From Flavobacterium sandaracinum (GTDB lineage: Bacteria; Bacteroidota; Bacteroidia; Flavobacteriales; Flavobacteriaceae): DNA of 64,000 nucleotides. The DNA lies in the NCBI RefSeq assembly GCF_004349135.1, contig NZ_SMFN01000001.1, positions 372,001 through 436,000 of the forward strand, given 5' to 3'. The notes below the pieces were generated by a model. It was not told the origin of the DNA. It searched no databases and was given only the letters and a program-made list of their open reading frames with translations. This document shows, piece by piece, positions 25,150 through 34,400 of the stretch (position 1 is its first letter; every line of letters starts with the position of its first letter). Made by a program: the position numbers and the translations under genes.

Positions 25150-26205
25150 ATGCCAGAACAGCACCCAAATAACTTACAAACACCAATTGACTTCAAAAAA
25201 AGCTTAGAAAATGACTTGAAAATTCCATTTGAAAACACGAGTGTGGAAGAAAGTCGAAGTTGCTTCATGATTAAGCCGATGAATGAATGGATTGAAGAAG
25301 CCAAAAATCGTCCAATTCCCAATATGCTATTCAGTGAATTATGGTATCAACGGGAGACTTGCATCTTATTTGCCGATACTAATTTAGGAAAATCAATACT
25401 AGCCTTACAAATATCAAATTCTATCAGTAAAGGGATTTCTATTAAAGGATTCAAGAACGAAGTTGAACCACAAAAGGTATTATACTTTGATTTTGAATTA
25501 TCAGACAAGCAGATCGAAAATCGATATTCTAAAAGTTACACCGAACACTACGTATTCAATGAGAATTTAATAAGGGTAGAAATCAATCCTGAACAGGACA
25601 TTCCTGCAAAATTCAAAGATTTTGAAGAATTTTTATGTTTTTCCTTAGAAAAAGCAATTATTGAAACTCAAGCTAAAATTATAGTTATTGACAATCTAAC
25701 ATACTTAAAGAATGACACTGAAAAGGCAAAAGAAGCTTTGCCCCTAATGAAATATATAAATAGTATCAAGAAAAAATATGGCCTATCAATATTAGTTCTT
25801 GCGCATACTCCTAAACGAGATTCCTCTAAACCTTTGAGTAAAAATGACCTGTCAGGCAGTAAAATGCTAATCAACTTTTGCGACAGCTGCTTTGCAATTG
25901 GTGAAAGTATACAAAAAAATGGACTGCGTTATATCAAGCAAATAAAACAGCGTAATACGGAACTAATCTACGACACCGAAAATGTAATTATTTGCACAAT
26001 TGAGAAGCAGTCCAATTTTTTAGAATTTGTATTTGATAGCTATGATGATGAAATGGAACATTTGAAACCTCGAAATAACAGCGAACAAGTTAGTGAGATC
26101 ATTAGATTAAAAAACCAAGGACTAAGTAATGTTGAGGTTGGAACACAATTAGGCATATCAGAGGGAACAGTTAGAAATAAAATAAAAAAAGCAGATAACA
26201 CATAA
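25150..26205 (+). CDS. AAA_25/RepA-like ATPase with C-terminal HTH
   Basis: A 351-aa RecA-fold ATPase of the hexameric RepA/AAA_25 type, often found with primases in plasmids, phages and islands. Walker A is LFADTNLGKSILALQIS (about residues 73-89), YFDFELSDKQIENRY follows, and the hydrophobic strand IIVIDNLTYLK serves as Walker B, with LVLAHTPKRD downstream as a likely sensor. The last 40 residues, SEIIRLKNQGLSNVEVGTQLGISEGTVRNKIKK, form a resolvase/LuxR-like HTH. It probably loads on or unwinds DNA for replication of the excised element. The stop overlaps the next ATG by one base. Confidence 0.82.
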   Translation: MPEQHPNNLQTPIDFKKSLENDLKIPFENTSVEESRSCFMIKPMNEWIEEAKNRPIPNMLFSELWYQRETCILFADTNLGKSILALQISNSISKGISIKGFKNEVEPQKVLYFDFELSDKQIENRYSKSYTEHYVFNENLIRVEINPEQDIPAKFKDFEEFLCFSLEKAIIETQAKIIVIDNLTYLKNDTEKAKEALPLMKYINSIKKKYGLSILVLAHTPKRDSSKPLSKNDLSGSKMLINFCDSCFAIGESIQKNGLRYIKQIKQRNTELIYDTENVIICTIEKQSNFLEFVFDSYDDEMEHLKPRNNSEQVSEIIRLKNQGLSNVEVGTQLGISEGTVRNKIKKADNT

Positions 26206-26405
26206 TGACAGCACAACTAACTTATCAAATAATACAGACTCTCACCGAAAAGGAGAGAACGCTGCTATTTGATATGTTAGAATCTGAAAAGAAATCTTTC
26301 TCTCTTGAAGAATTAATTACTCCAAAGCGCAAAAAACCAGCCCTAGATTTAGACGTAATGAAGTATTTAATTAAAACCTGTTTTAGTAAAAATAAAGACT
26401 CGTAA
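26205..26405 (+). CDS. Small hypothetical protein (66 aa) in replication-like module
   Basis: A 66-aa helical protein (LTEKERTLLFDMLESEKKSFSLEELITPKRKKPALDLDVMKYLIKTCF). The ATG overlaps the stop of the AAA_25 gene by one base (TAATG), supporting translation. No known domain is recognisable. The position between a helicase-like ATPase and a primase-like protein suggests a small DNA-binding or adaptor role, which is inference only. Confidence 0.65.
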   Translation: MTAQLTYQIIQTLTEKERTLLFDMLESEKKSFSLEELITPKRKKPALDLDVMKYLIKTCFSKNKDS

Positions 26406-26407
26406 TA

Positions 26408-26442
26408 TTCGTAACATTCGTAAGTCCTACGAATGTTACGAA
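26408..26442. repeat. 15-bp perfect inverted repeat made of TTCGTAA units, upstream of primase-like gene
   Basis: TTCGTAACATTCGTA (26408-26422) and TACGAATGTTACGAA (26428-26442) are exact complements around AGTCC. The arms are themselves built from repeated CGTAA units, with more copies just outside (TCGTAAT before, TTTACGAAT after). Candidate replication origin, nicking site or operator. Confidence 0.8.
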
Positions 26443-26465
26443 GTTTACGAATAGAAAATAGACCT

Positions 26466-27470
26466 ATGTATCGTTACTCACTCGATAAATCCAGTAAAAA
26501 ATTTCCCTGTCCAAGCTGTGACATGAAATCCTTTGTAAGGTATTTTGATAACGAACAAAATAGCTATGTAGAAGGCGATTTCGGTCGATGTGATCGGCAA
26601 ACCAATTGCAAATGTCATTTAGCGCCCAAAAATAATGGTGCAATCACAACTCTTGAAAATGCTCCAGTAAAAGTAAAAGCATCTACATTAAATCCTGGAT
26701 TACTAAATCGATCCAAAAAGAATTTCACACAGAATAATTTTGTTCAATTTCTAAGAATTCATTTTTCAGAAGAGGAAATAGAGCTAGTAATTGAAAAATA
26801 TTTCATCGGAACGTCATCGCACTGGAAAGGAGCAACTGTGTTTTGGCAAATTAATGACCAAAATGAAGTTAGAACTGGCAAAGTCATGTTATATAATCCT
26901 ATTTCAGGATCAAGGGTAAAGAAACCCTCCAATCACATAACATGGGTGCATAAGCTTCTTAAAATAGATCCTTTTAACCTAAAACAATGCTTATTTGGGT
27001 TGCATTTAAAAAACTCGAACAAATCTAAAACAATTGCAATTACGGAAGCTGAAAAAACTACTGTTATGATGAGTTTATTGCTACCTAAGTATACATGGAT
27101 GGCAACGGGAGGCAAAGGAAACTTAAAAAGAGAATTACTATTACCTATTAAAGAATACAATATTGTTGTTTATCCCGACAAAGCAGAATTTGAAGACTGG
27201 AATAAAATTATAGCTGCATTACAAAGTGAAGGCTTCAGAATAAGATGTAGTCGATTTATAGAAAATTTAGATGTGCCTGTGGGTACTGATCTTGCCGACA
27301 TTTACTTAGAACCTAGACAAAGCAATTTTATAATTCCCACTCAAAGAAAACAATCTAAAGTTGAAATTGAAGTACAAAGACTGGCAGAGATCAACCCCGA
27401 AATCCTAACTTTGATTTCTGTTTTTGATTTATTGGATGAAAATGATAATCCTATTATTAATATTAAATAA
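26466..27470 (+). CDS. Primase-like protein with CHC2-type zinc finger and Toprim-like region (DUF6371-like)
   Basis: The ATG at 26466 (MYRYSLDKSSKKFPCPSC) is preferred to 26433, which lies inside the inverted repeat, giving 334 aa. The N-terminus has a zinc-ribbon: FPCPSCDMKSFVRYF, then GRCDRQTNCKCH. The middle includes TIAITEAEKTTVMMSLLLPKYTWMATGGKGNL (Toprim-like Glu) and YNIVVYPDKAEFEDW (Asp-containing strand), fitting a primase/Toprim fold. Such proteins accompany RepA-like ATPases in Bacteroidota islands. It is the last gene of the rightward module, about 120 bp from attR. Confidence 0.75.
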   Translation: MYRYSLDKSSKKFPCPSCDMKSFVRYFDNEQNSYVEGDFGRCDRQTNCKCHLAPKNNGAITTLENAPVKVKASTLNPGLLNRSKKNFTQNNFVQFLRIHFSEEEIELVIEKYFIGTSSHWKGATVFWQINDQNEVRTGKVMLYNPISGSRVKKPSNHITWVHKLLKIDPFNLKQCLFGLHLKNSNKSKTIAITEAEKTTVMMSLLLPKYTWMATGGKGNLKRELLLPIKEYNIVVYPDKAEFEDWNKIIAALQSEGFRIRCSRFIENLDVPVGTDLADIYLEPRQSNFIIPTQRKQSKVEIEVQRLAEINPEILTLISVFDLLDENDNPIINIK

Positions 27471-27507
27471 AATTGATTAATTTAGCTTAAATTTTTAATA
27501 TTAACCA

Positions 27508-27526
27508 GTACACGATTTCGTACACA
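27508..27526. promoter_or_regulatory. Paired GTACAC motif, right end
   Basis: GTACACG at 27508-27514 and GTACACA at 27520-27526, with the same 12-bp spacing as the pair near attL (9735 and 9747). It is 62 bp inside attR and lies in noncoding DNA, so it is a candidate arm-type site. Confidence 0.5.
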
Positions 27527-27587
27527 CTTTTGATATAAATCTAGTAAAACAAGGATATTTTCGATAATTTTTAGGAAATTTAATCGA

Positions 27588-27631
27588 ATTCATAACCCTG
27601 AGGTCCCGAGTTCAAATCTCGGTCTCGCTAC
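27588..27631 (+). repeat. attR: right copy of 44-bp direct repeat
   Basis: Identical over 44 bases to 9609-9652, covering the anticodon loop to the 3' end of the tRNA-Met gene. It has no 5' half, so it is a tRNA fragment, not a second tRNA gene. Confidence 0.95.
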
Positions 27632-27636
27632 AAAAC

Positions 27637-27670
27637 AAACCCTTAAACAGCAATTGTTTAGGGGTTTTTT
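27637..27670 (+). terminator. Original host terminator of the tRNA-Met gene, displaced by the island
   Basis: AAACCCTTAAAC (27637-27648) pairs with GTTTAGGGGTTT (27656-27667), with one wobble pair, and a T-run follows. It sits immediately after attR, where the tRNA's own terminator would have been before integration. Confidence 0.8.
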
Positions 27671-28188
27671 CATTTAAATAAATTCATCACTCCATGACGA
27701 ATTGGAGTGACGAATATACAAAAAAGAACGCGTTATCACCTTGATAATATGAATAATACACCTTACAGAACGCAGGAATATTACTATTCAGTCTTCGCAA
27801 GAGTATTATATTTTATAAACTCATACCCTTTTTTAAAAGAAAGGATTTATATTTTGGATAGCATTACTTGATCTTAATATTTTACATAAATAAAACAGTT
27901 TAGATAAAATTATTTCCTTCAAACTAAACAAGACTATTTCCAAATCTGATTTGTATCAAGAATAATTCAATTTTACAACTAAGCTTTTTACAGTTTTTTA
28001 AATAATTTATCATTCAGGACTGAATTGCTATTATCTAATCGGTAGCTAAAATTTTGTTTTTACTCATTTCATATTATTAAATCCATAACAATAAGTGTTT
28101 TTTCTCTAAATTGGTAAAAAACAAGTTCTTTTCACCAGATGTAACTATTTTTCACTTATTTTTGAATAATCAATTTTCACCAATACAC
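27671..28188. other. Noncoding stretch before the Fic gene
   Basis: About 520 bp with no convincing gene. It holds an inverted repeat TCACTCCA/TGGAGTGA (27686-27693 and 27703-27710), a GGAGTGACGAA motif at 27704-27714 that recurs after the Fic gene, and, close to the gene, several TTTTCAC repeats (28129, 28148, 28174). An in-frame TTG at 28111 could extend the Fic protein by 26 residues. Confidence 0.6.
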
Positions 28189-29727
28189 ATGAATACTAAT
28201 CAATTTTCACTAAAAATAAATGTTTTTCACGGTCATAACGCACCTGAAGAAGGAATACTGGTAGGTTATGGTGCTTTAATAGAAGCTTTAACTCTGGCTA
28301 TGCCATTCCCAGATCGTTTATCATTGATAAGTACTAAAAAACGTCAATATAAAACTGATCATTGGCAAGTATTTACTTCGCGTCACGAACCAGAAGACTC
28401 ACTGTATAAACAATTGGTATTTGCCTTAAAATACGAAGGAATAAATTTATTGTTTTTTAAAAAACTATTTGAACAACTATCAGAAGAAACAATAACTTCA
28501 TTGGTCCAAATAGAACCGCAAGGACAATACAGCCGTAAAATTTGGTTCTTATACGAATGGCTTATGGGGAAGTCACTTCCAATTCCAGATTTAAGTAAAG
28601 GAAATTTCGTTACTCTAATTGATGAAGACATACAATTTGCTTTGCCTATAAGTACAAATTCCAGCCGCCATCGTATAAAAAACAACTTGCCTGGCACTGT
28701 TGATTTTTGTCCGCTAATATTTAAAACTCCAAAGTTGAATGATTATATCGCTGATGATCTTTCCCATAAAAAAAATAGTTTTTTAAGCGAAATTCGTAAA
28801 GACGTACTACAACGAGCATCCGCTTTTTTATTGCTAAAAGATTCCAAAGCATCTTTTACCATAGAAGGAGAAACCCCCTCTAATACTAGAGCAATTAGGT
28901 GGGGAAAAGCCATAGGTCAGGCAGGTTCAAAACCATTAGAAAAAGAAGAACTATTGCGATTACAACAAATAGTGATAGAAAATAGTCGTTTCCTAAAAAT
29001 GGGTTATAGGGACGAAGGGGGCTTTGTGGGGGAACATGACCGAGTTAGTGGAGAACCAATGCCAGAACATATTTCAGCAAAATGTCAAGATATTGAAAAA
29101 TTGATGGACGGATTAATTGCAAGTTATAAAAACATTGAAGAAACTGGCTTTAATGCTGTTTTGGCAGCTGCAAAAATAGCTTTTGGATTTGTTTTTATTC
29201 ATCCTTTTGTAGATGGTAACGGAAGAATACACCGATATTTAATACATCATATTTTAACTAAAATGCAATTTGCACAACAAGGAATAATCTTCCCGGTGTC
29301 TGCTTCTATTTTAAATCATATTGACGATTATAGAATCGTATTAGAATCTTATTCACATCCATTATTGGACTTTATAGAATGGAAAACTACAGAATCTAAC
29401 AATGTAGCCGTACTGAACCAGACAATTGATTATTACCGTTATTTTGACGCAACTAAACAAGCAGAGTTCTTATTTGATTGCGTTAATGATACTATTGTAA
29501 ATGTCATTCCCAATGAGGTAAACTATCTACAGAAATATGATGCTATGAAAAAATATTTGGATGATATTTTTCAAATGCCAGACAAAACAGTAGCATTACT
29601 CATTCGATTTTTAGAACAAAATAATGGGATACTTTCAAAAAGAGCTCTAGAAAAAGAGTTTAATGTCCTATCTGAAATTGAGATAAAGGAAATTGAAGAA
29701 AATTATATTTCAATTTTTAATAATTAA
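28189..29727 (+). CDS. Fic family protein, class II (likely AMP-transferase)
   Basis: The ATG at 28189 (MNTNQFSLKINVFHG, 512 aa) is preferred. The catalytic core HPFVDGNGR lies at residues 338-346, with His338 as the expected general base. Fic enzymes transfer AMP (sometimes other groups) onto hydroxyl side chains of target proteins. The self-inhibitory motif (S/T)xxxE(G/N) is present as SFTIEG (Ser222, Glu226), N-terminal to the core, which defines class II. The N-terminal 200 residues resemble the region before the Fic core in large Bacteroidota Fic proteins, and the C-terminal part (LIRFLEQNNGILSKRALEKEFNVLSE) looks like a winged helix. The target is unknown. The gene stands alone just outside attR and is flanked by repeated GGAGTGACG motifs. 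Confidence 0.9.
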   Translation: MNTNQFSLKINVFHGHNAPEEGILVGYGALIEALTLAMPFPDRLSLISTKKRQYKTDHWQVFTSRHEPEDSLYKQLVFALKYEGINLLFFKKLFEQLSEETITSLVQIEPQGQYSRKIWFLYEWLMGKSLPIPDLSKGNFVTLIDEDIQFALPISTNSSRHRIKNNLPGTVDFCPLIFKTPKLNDYIADDLSHKKNSFLSEIRKDVLQRASAFLLLKDSKASFTIEGETPSNTRAIRWGKAIGQAGSKPLEKEELLRLQQIVIENSRFLKMGYRDEGGFVGEHDRVSGEPMPEHISAKCQDIEKLMDGLIASYKNIEETGFNAVLAAAKIAFGFVFIHPFVDGNGRIHRYLIHHILTKMQFAQQGIIFPVSASILNHIDDYRIVLESYSHPLLDFIEWKTTESNNVAVLNQTIDYYRYFDATKQAEFLFDCVNDTIVNVIPNEVNYLQKYDAMKKYLDDIFQMPDKTVALLIRFLEQNNGILSKRALEKEFNVLSEIEIKEIEENYISIFNN

Positions 29728-30392
29728 TTTTCATCACCACACTAGCTATAACTTGTTTTCACAACCTTTTTAACCTTACTATTTCCACAAATAAAGGAGT
29801 GACGAAAAAGAGTGACGAAATCATCTTAAAACTAGTCAAAACAAGATTATCAATAAAACTAAATATTTTTTATTAAGAGTGACGTTAAGGAGTGACCTTT
29901 TGTTGTTTAGAGTCTCTTTTCTTAATTAAGACTGCTATGACAATTTTTTACAATCGTGTTTATAGTAACAGTGAAAATAATTGCACTATTACGTTTATTT
30001 GAAATCAATCCTTTATTAGAAGGCAAAAGACAAATTGACTAGCTGTTTAAATTGTTATCTAAACTCTTTTTTTAAGCTAATTAAAGTGCCTTTATTTTCA
30101 TATAAGTAGTTGGACTTATTCATTACCGTACTATAAAAGGAGTGAAATACTATTTAACATAAAAAGTCATGTAAGCATTTAACCTTAAATGACCTTATTA
30201 TTGCTTAAGTTATCAGTCTCACACAAATGAAACTTCAATGACTTATATGGTAAAAAAATACGTCATTGTTTTATTCTTATTACTTAATTAGTAAATCTAA
30301 AGGTTAAGTTCTTATTTTCATACCGTTAGGCTATCATTGTATAATAAATGCCCACTTATTTGATTTTTTTACGACCCTGTTGCTAGAGTAAA
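29728..30392. other. Noncoding stretch after the Fic gene
   Basis: A 665-bp AT-rich region without a supportable ORF. It carries four copies of a (G/A)GAGTGAC motif: 29796-29806, 29809-29819, 29876-29884 and 29889-29897, the first two reading GAGTGACGAA. The rest has no recognisable structure. Confidence 0.6.
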
Positions 30393-31397
30393 TCAATAAT
30401 TTTTTGCATAATTGGGGCAACCAAAACACTTTACATCAAGATCAAACTGATACGTCAAGGACAATTCATAGATCCCTCCTGTTTTCCCTATTTTTGAGGT
30501 ACTAAAATCGTGTGATAACCCAAATTTTAAGTGCTCATATTGTAATCCGCCAAAAACATTTAACGACGTCACTAAATGACTGTTGTCTGACTTAGTTCCG
30601 GGATTTGTAGCAGCAGACAAACCAAAAAATACCGTTTTAAACATAACGGAAGATCCAAGATCCAAACGATTGTATTCGCCTTGATTCATGTAATTCGCTG
30701 TCAACAAAAACTTTGTTTCATAGGGAAACAAAGCCACATCTAAATAATCAACAACTAAAAATTCATATCCCCCACTGGCAGAAAAAAACATATTTAAAGG
30801 GATGTTTTTATCAGCAACAAAAGAAATATTAGGCTTGTTGATGTGTTTTAAAGAAAGTCCAAACCACGCATTCTCATTATTAAAAACCATCCCTGCGGTA
30901 AAATCAAAAAACTTAAATCTATCATTCAGCACTAAAGGATCTCCACTGGTAGGATTGATGGTTCCAGAACCTATATTAATTTGATCTTCTAATACTAGAT
31001 TACCAAAACCAAACGATTTGGTTCCAAAACCAACCTCAATAGCAGGTCTAAAATACCAATTATCATTGAGCCTAACTCTGTACGCATAATTGACATTGAA
31101 TTGGGTAAAACTGTACTGCGTTTTGTTTTCTCTATGATTCAAAATACTAAAACCAATACCACTATTGCTATTTTCGCTCCATGTATTAATAAAAGCATAA
31201 TCGGTGTCAATTTTCAAATCCAAATCTGGCCACTGCGATCGATGGATAATCCCAGCATAAGTTGTTTCCAAAAAACCAGAAAAACCAGGATTTAGCGTTT
31301 CGGGAATGAGAAAATATTGAGTAAATATTGGATCTTGCGCTTTTGCTTGATTGAAAAAGCAGCAGAATAATAGGGGAAATAATATTTTTAATTTCAT
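30393..31397 (-). CDS. PorP/SprF family type IX secretion outer-membrane protein
   Basis: A 334-aa protein with signal peptide MKLKILFPLLFCCFFNQAKAQ. DPIFTQYFLIPETLNPGFSGF and the alternating beta-barrel strands are the PorP/SprF family signature. SprF is needed for secretion of the adhesin SprB in Flavobacterium johnsoniae, and paralogues are paired with cargo bearing type B C-terminal domains. Here the gene starts 5 bp after the stop of a type B adhesin gene, in the same order as sprB-sprF. It is therefore the probable outer-membrane anchor or secretion partner of that adhesin. The C-terminus ends in a Cys-containing segment (DLDVKCFGCPNYAKNY). Confidence 0.93.
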   Translation of the reverse strand: MKLKILFPLLFCCFFNQAKAQDPIFTQYFLIPETLNPGFSGFLETTYAGIIHRSQWPDLDLKIDTDYAFINTWSENSNSGIGFSILNHRENKTQYSFTQFNVNYAYRVRLNDNWYFRPAIEVGFGTKSFGFGNLVLEDQINIGSGTINPTSGDPLVLNDRFKFFDFTAGMVFNNENAWFGLSLKHINKPNISFVADKNIPLNMFFSASGGYEFLVVDYLDVALFPYETKFLLTANYMNQGEYNRLDLGSSVMFKTVFFGLSAATNPGTKSDNSHLVTSLNVFGGLQYEHLKFGLSHDFSTSKIGKTGGIYELSLTYQFDLDVKCFGCPNYAKNY

Positions 31398-31402
31398 TTT
31401 TT

Positions 31403-34400
31403 TTAATTTATCAGCACTAATGCTCCTTTATCCTTAATTATTTTTCCGTAAAATGTTGTAGCGGTAATAGTGAAATAATAATTTCCATTTTCGCCTTCTT
31501 TAGTATTGATTTTTCCATCCCAGCCTCTAATATTTTCTCCAGATTCAGAATAAATTAAACTACCCCAAGTATCGTAAACATCAAAATGGATGTCGTTTAA
31601 TCCTAAAAGAACAGGCGCAAAATAATCGTTGATACCATCATTATTGGGCGTGAATCCTGTTGGAGGAATTAAGCGATATCCTTTCTCTACCTCCAGAGTG
31701 ATTTGGCGCACATATACACATCCAAAAGGATAAGTAACCGTTTGACTGACAATATAAGTTCCTTCCTTTTTATAAATATGAGTCGGATTTTCTTCGGTTG
31801 AAAAAGTAGCATCACCAAAATCCCAAGTTATTGCAGTATAATCTCCGGTTGCAGTATTGGTAAATTGAATTGGATCTTCAATAGAGTAAATGCCATAAGT
31901 ACTGTATCCTATTGAGGCGGTAGTAAAGGATGGCGAACCTAATTGGGGAATAGCGACGTCAAATGTATACGTTGTACTGCAATTTCTAGAGTCGATTGCA
32001 TTGAGCACCACTAATCCGTTTTGCGATGTACTCATTATTTCATTGTTAGGACCACTCACACTTCCGCTTGACCATACAAACTGATAAGGCGGAACTCCTC
32101 CTGATGTTTTGGCCACAAAAGACTGCTTGACAACTTTAGTTTCGCAGTTAAAATCAGTAGCGGTCTCTACTTTTACAGCTATGGCTGCCGGTCGGATAAC
32201 TGAGTAGCTTCCAGATGCACTACATTTTCTGGCATCCGTGACGGTAACTAAATAATTACCCGCAGGAATTGCATTCAAATCTTCAGTTACAGCACCATTA
32301 GACCACACATAAGAAAAAGGCGGCGTTCCCCCTGATACTAATAAATTAATTGCACCGCTATTGGCATCATCACAATTTAATGCATTGGTTGTATTTGCAG
32401 CCAAGACTAATGCCTGCGGTTCAATTATCACAAAGGTTTTAGTAATTGAACAAGGGGTTCCATCAATTATTGTAGCGGTATAAGTACCTGGTCCAAGATT
32501 ATTTCTAGTTGTTCCGGCCAAACTATTGTCACTCCAAACTAACTTCACACTAGGTATTCCTCCCACTAAGTTTAATTTAATACTTCCGTCACGAGCGCCA
32601 AAGCAAGAAATTTGAGTAACAGTAGGGTCCATTTTAAATAGTGGAGCCTCGGGTATATTTACTGTTATCGTTTTTATACAGTTATTAGCATCCGTAATCG
32701 TAGCCACATAATCTCCCGCCGAAAGATTCTCCTGAACTAGTCCCACAGCCAAATTACTCCATAAAACTGTATATAGCGCAACTCCTCCAGAAACAGTCAG
32801 ACGAATGGAGGCATCATTATCGCCATAACAAACAATGGGAGTGGTAGTAGCTGAAACTGTTACTAGGGATGGCTGTGTTAAAATCACCGTTAGCCTATCA
32901 GTGCATCCTGAATTATCGGTTACGATCAAATTATAGTTTCCAGCAAAAACAGCTATCAAATTCTGGCTGGCACTAGTAAAGCCATTTGGTCCCGTCCAAG
33001 CAAAATTATAACCAGAAGGGGAAGGAGTCCCTCCTATTACATTAACATTTATAGCTCCCGTTGCAGTACCAAAGCACTTAATATCCGTTTTACTACCAAA
33101 TGTTACTTCTAAAACTGGCGGTTCTGTAATGGTAAAAGTGGCTGTTTTTGGTCCACAATTGTTGGCATCTGAAACCGTTATTTGATAGATTCCTGGACTT
33201 AAATTGGATAAATCTTCGGTGTTGGCGAAAGCGGTTCCATCTTTGGTCCACGAATAACTGTAAACTGGAGTACCTCCACTCACCGTTATTTTTATTGCTC
33301 CATCTGAATCGCCAAAGCAAGTGACGTCTTTTTCCAAGTCAGTGGTGATAGCAAGATCAGCTGGCTCTGTGATATTAACTTCCTGTATTTTTTGACAGCC
33401 ATTAGCATCAGAAACGGTTAAATGATAGCTTCCTGCGACTAATCCTGAGGCACTTAACGTTGTGTTTACAGTAGCGGTATCCCATGAATAGGTTAATGGG
33501 GCTGTCCCTCCAGAAACAGATACCGTGGCTGAACCTGTACTTTTTCCGAAGCAATCAACATTGACTTGGGACGCAATAGCAGTCACTAGTCCGTTTGGTT
33601 CGGTTATTACTACTTGTTGAATTGTCGAACAATTATTACCATCGACAACCGTGACCAAATAGGTTCCTTTAGCCAGATTAATCCCTGTTGCAGTAGTTTG
33701 TATTGGAGTTGTATTCCACGAAAAAGTATAAGGAGCGGTGCCTCCATTTGGCATAATCGTTGCTGATCCCGAATCACTACCCGAACAGGCAACATTAGTT
33801 TGTGCTGAAATAGAAGTAGAAATTGCTGCTGGTTGTTCAATTGCAACCGCAGAGGTTGTTTCACATCCGTTAATATCAGTAATGCTAACGGAGTAATTTC
33901 CTTTCGTTAATCCAGTCGCTGTTGCCCCTGTTTGAATCGGTACTGTATTCCAAGAATAAGTATATGGAGCTGATCCATTTGTGACAGCAACAGTAGCCTT
34001 TCCGTCACTTCCACCAAAACAGCTTACGTTATTAAAACTGCTTATAGAGGACTCCAGCACGGCTGTTGGTTGTGTAATGATAACTTGTTGCACTTTTATA
34101 CAATTATTGGCATCCGTTACCGTAACATTATACGTACCCGCTGAAAGTCCAGAGGCTGTAGCACTAGTATTATTTATCAAAGTGCTCCAAGAAAAAGCAT
34201 ACGGTACTTTGCCTCCACTAACAGCAATAGTAGCCGTTCCAGTGCTGTTTCCAAAGCATAAAATATTTGTCTGCGTACTTATTGATGTAACCAAACCATC
34301 TGGTTCGGTGATTACAACCTGTTTTTCGATGGCACATGAATTGGTATCGGTGATGGTTACTTTATAGGTTCCTGCTGTTAATCCGACTGCTGTTGGCGTA

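Noticed and set aside
27588-27631. Second tRNA gene at 27588
   Set aside because: Only the 3' half of the tRNA is present, with no D stem or acceptor 5' strand, and it is identical to the left att copy. It is attR.
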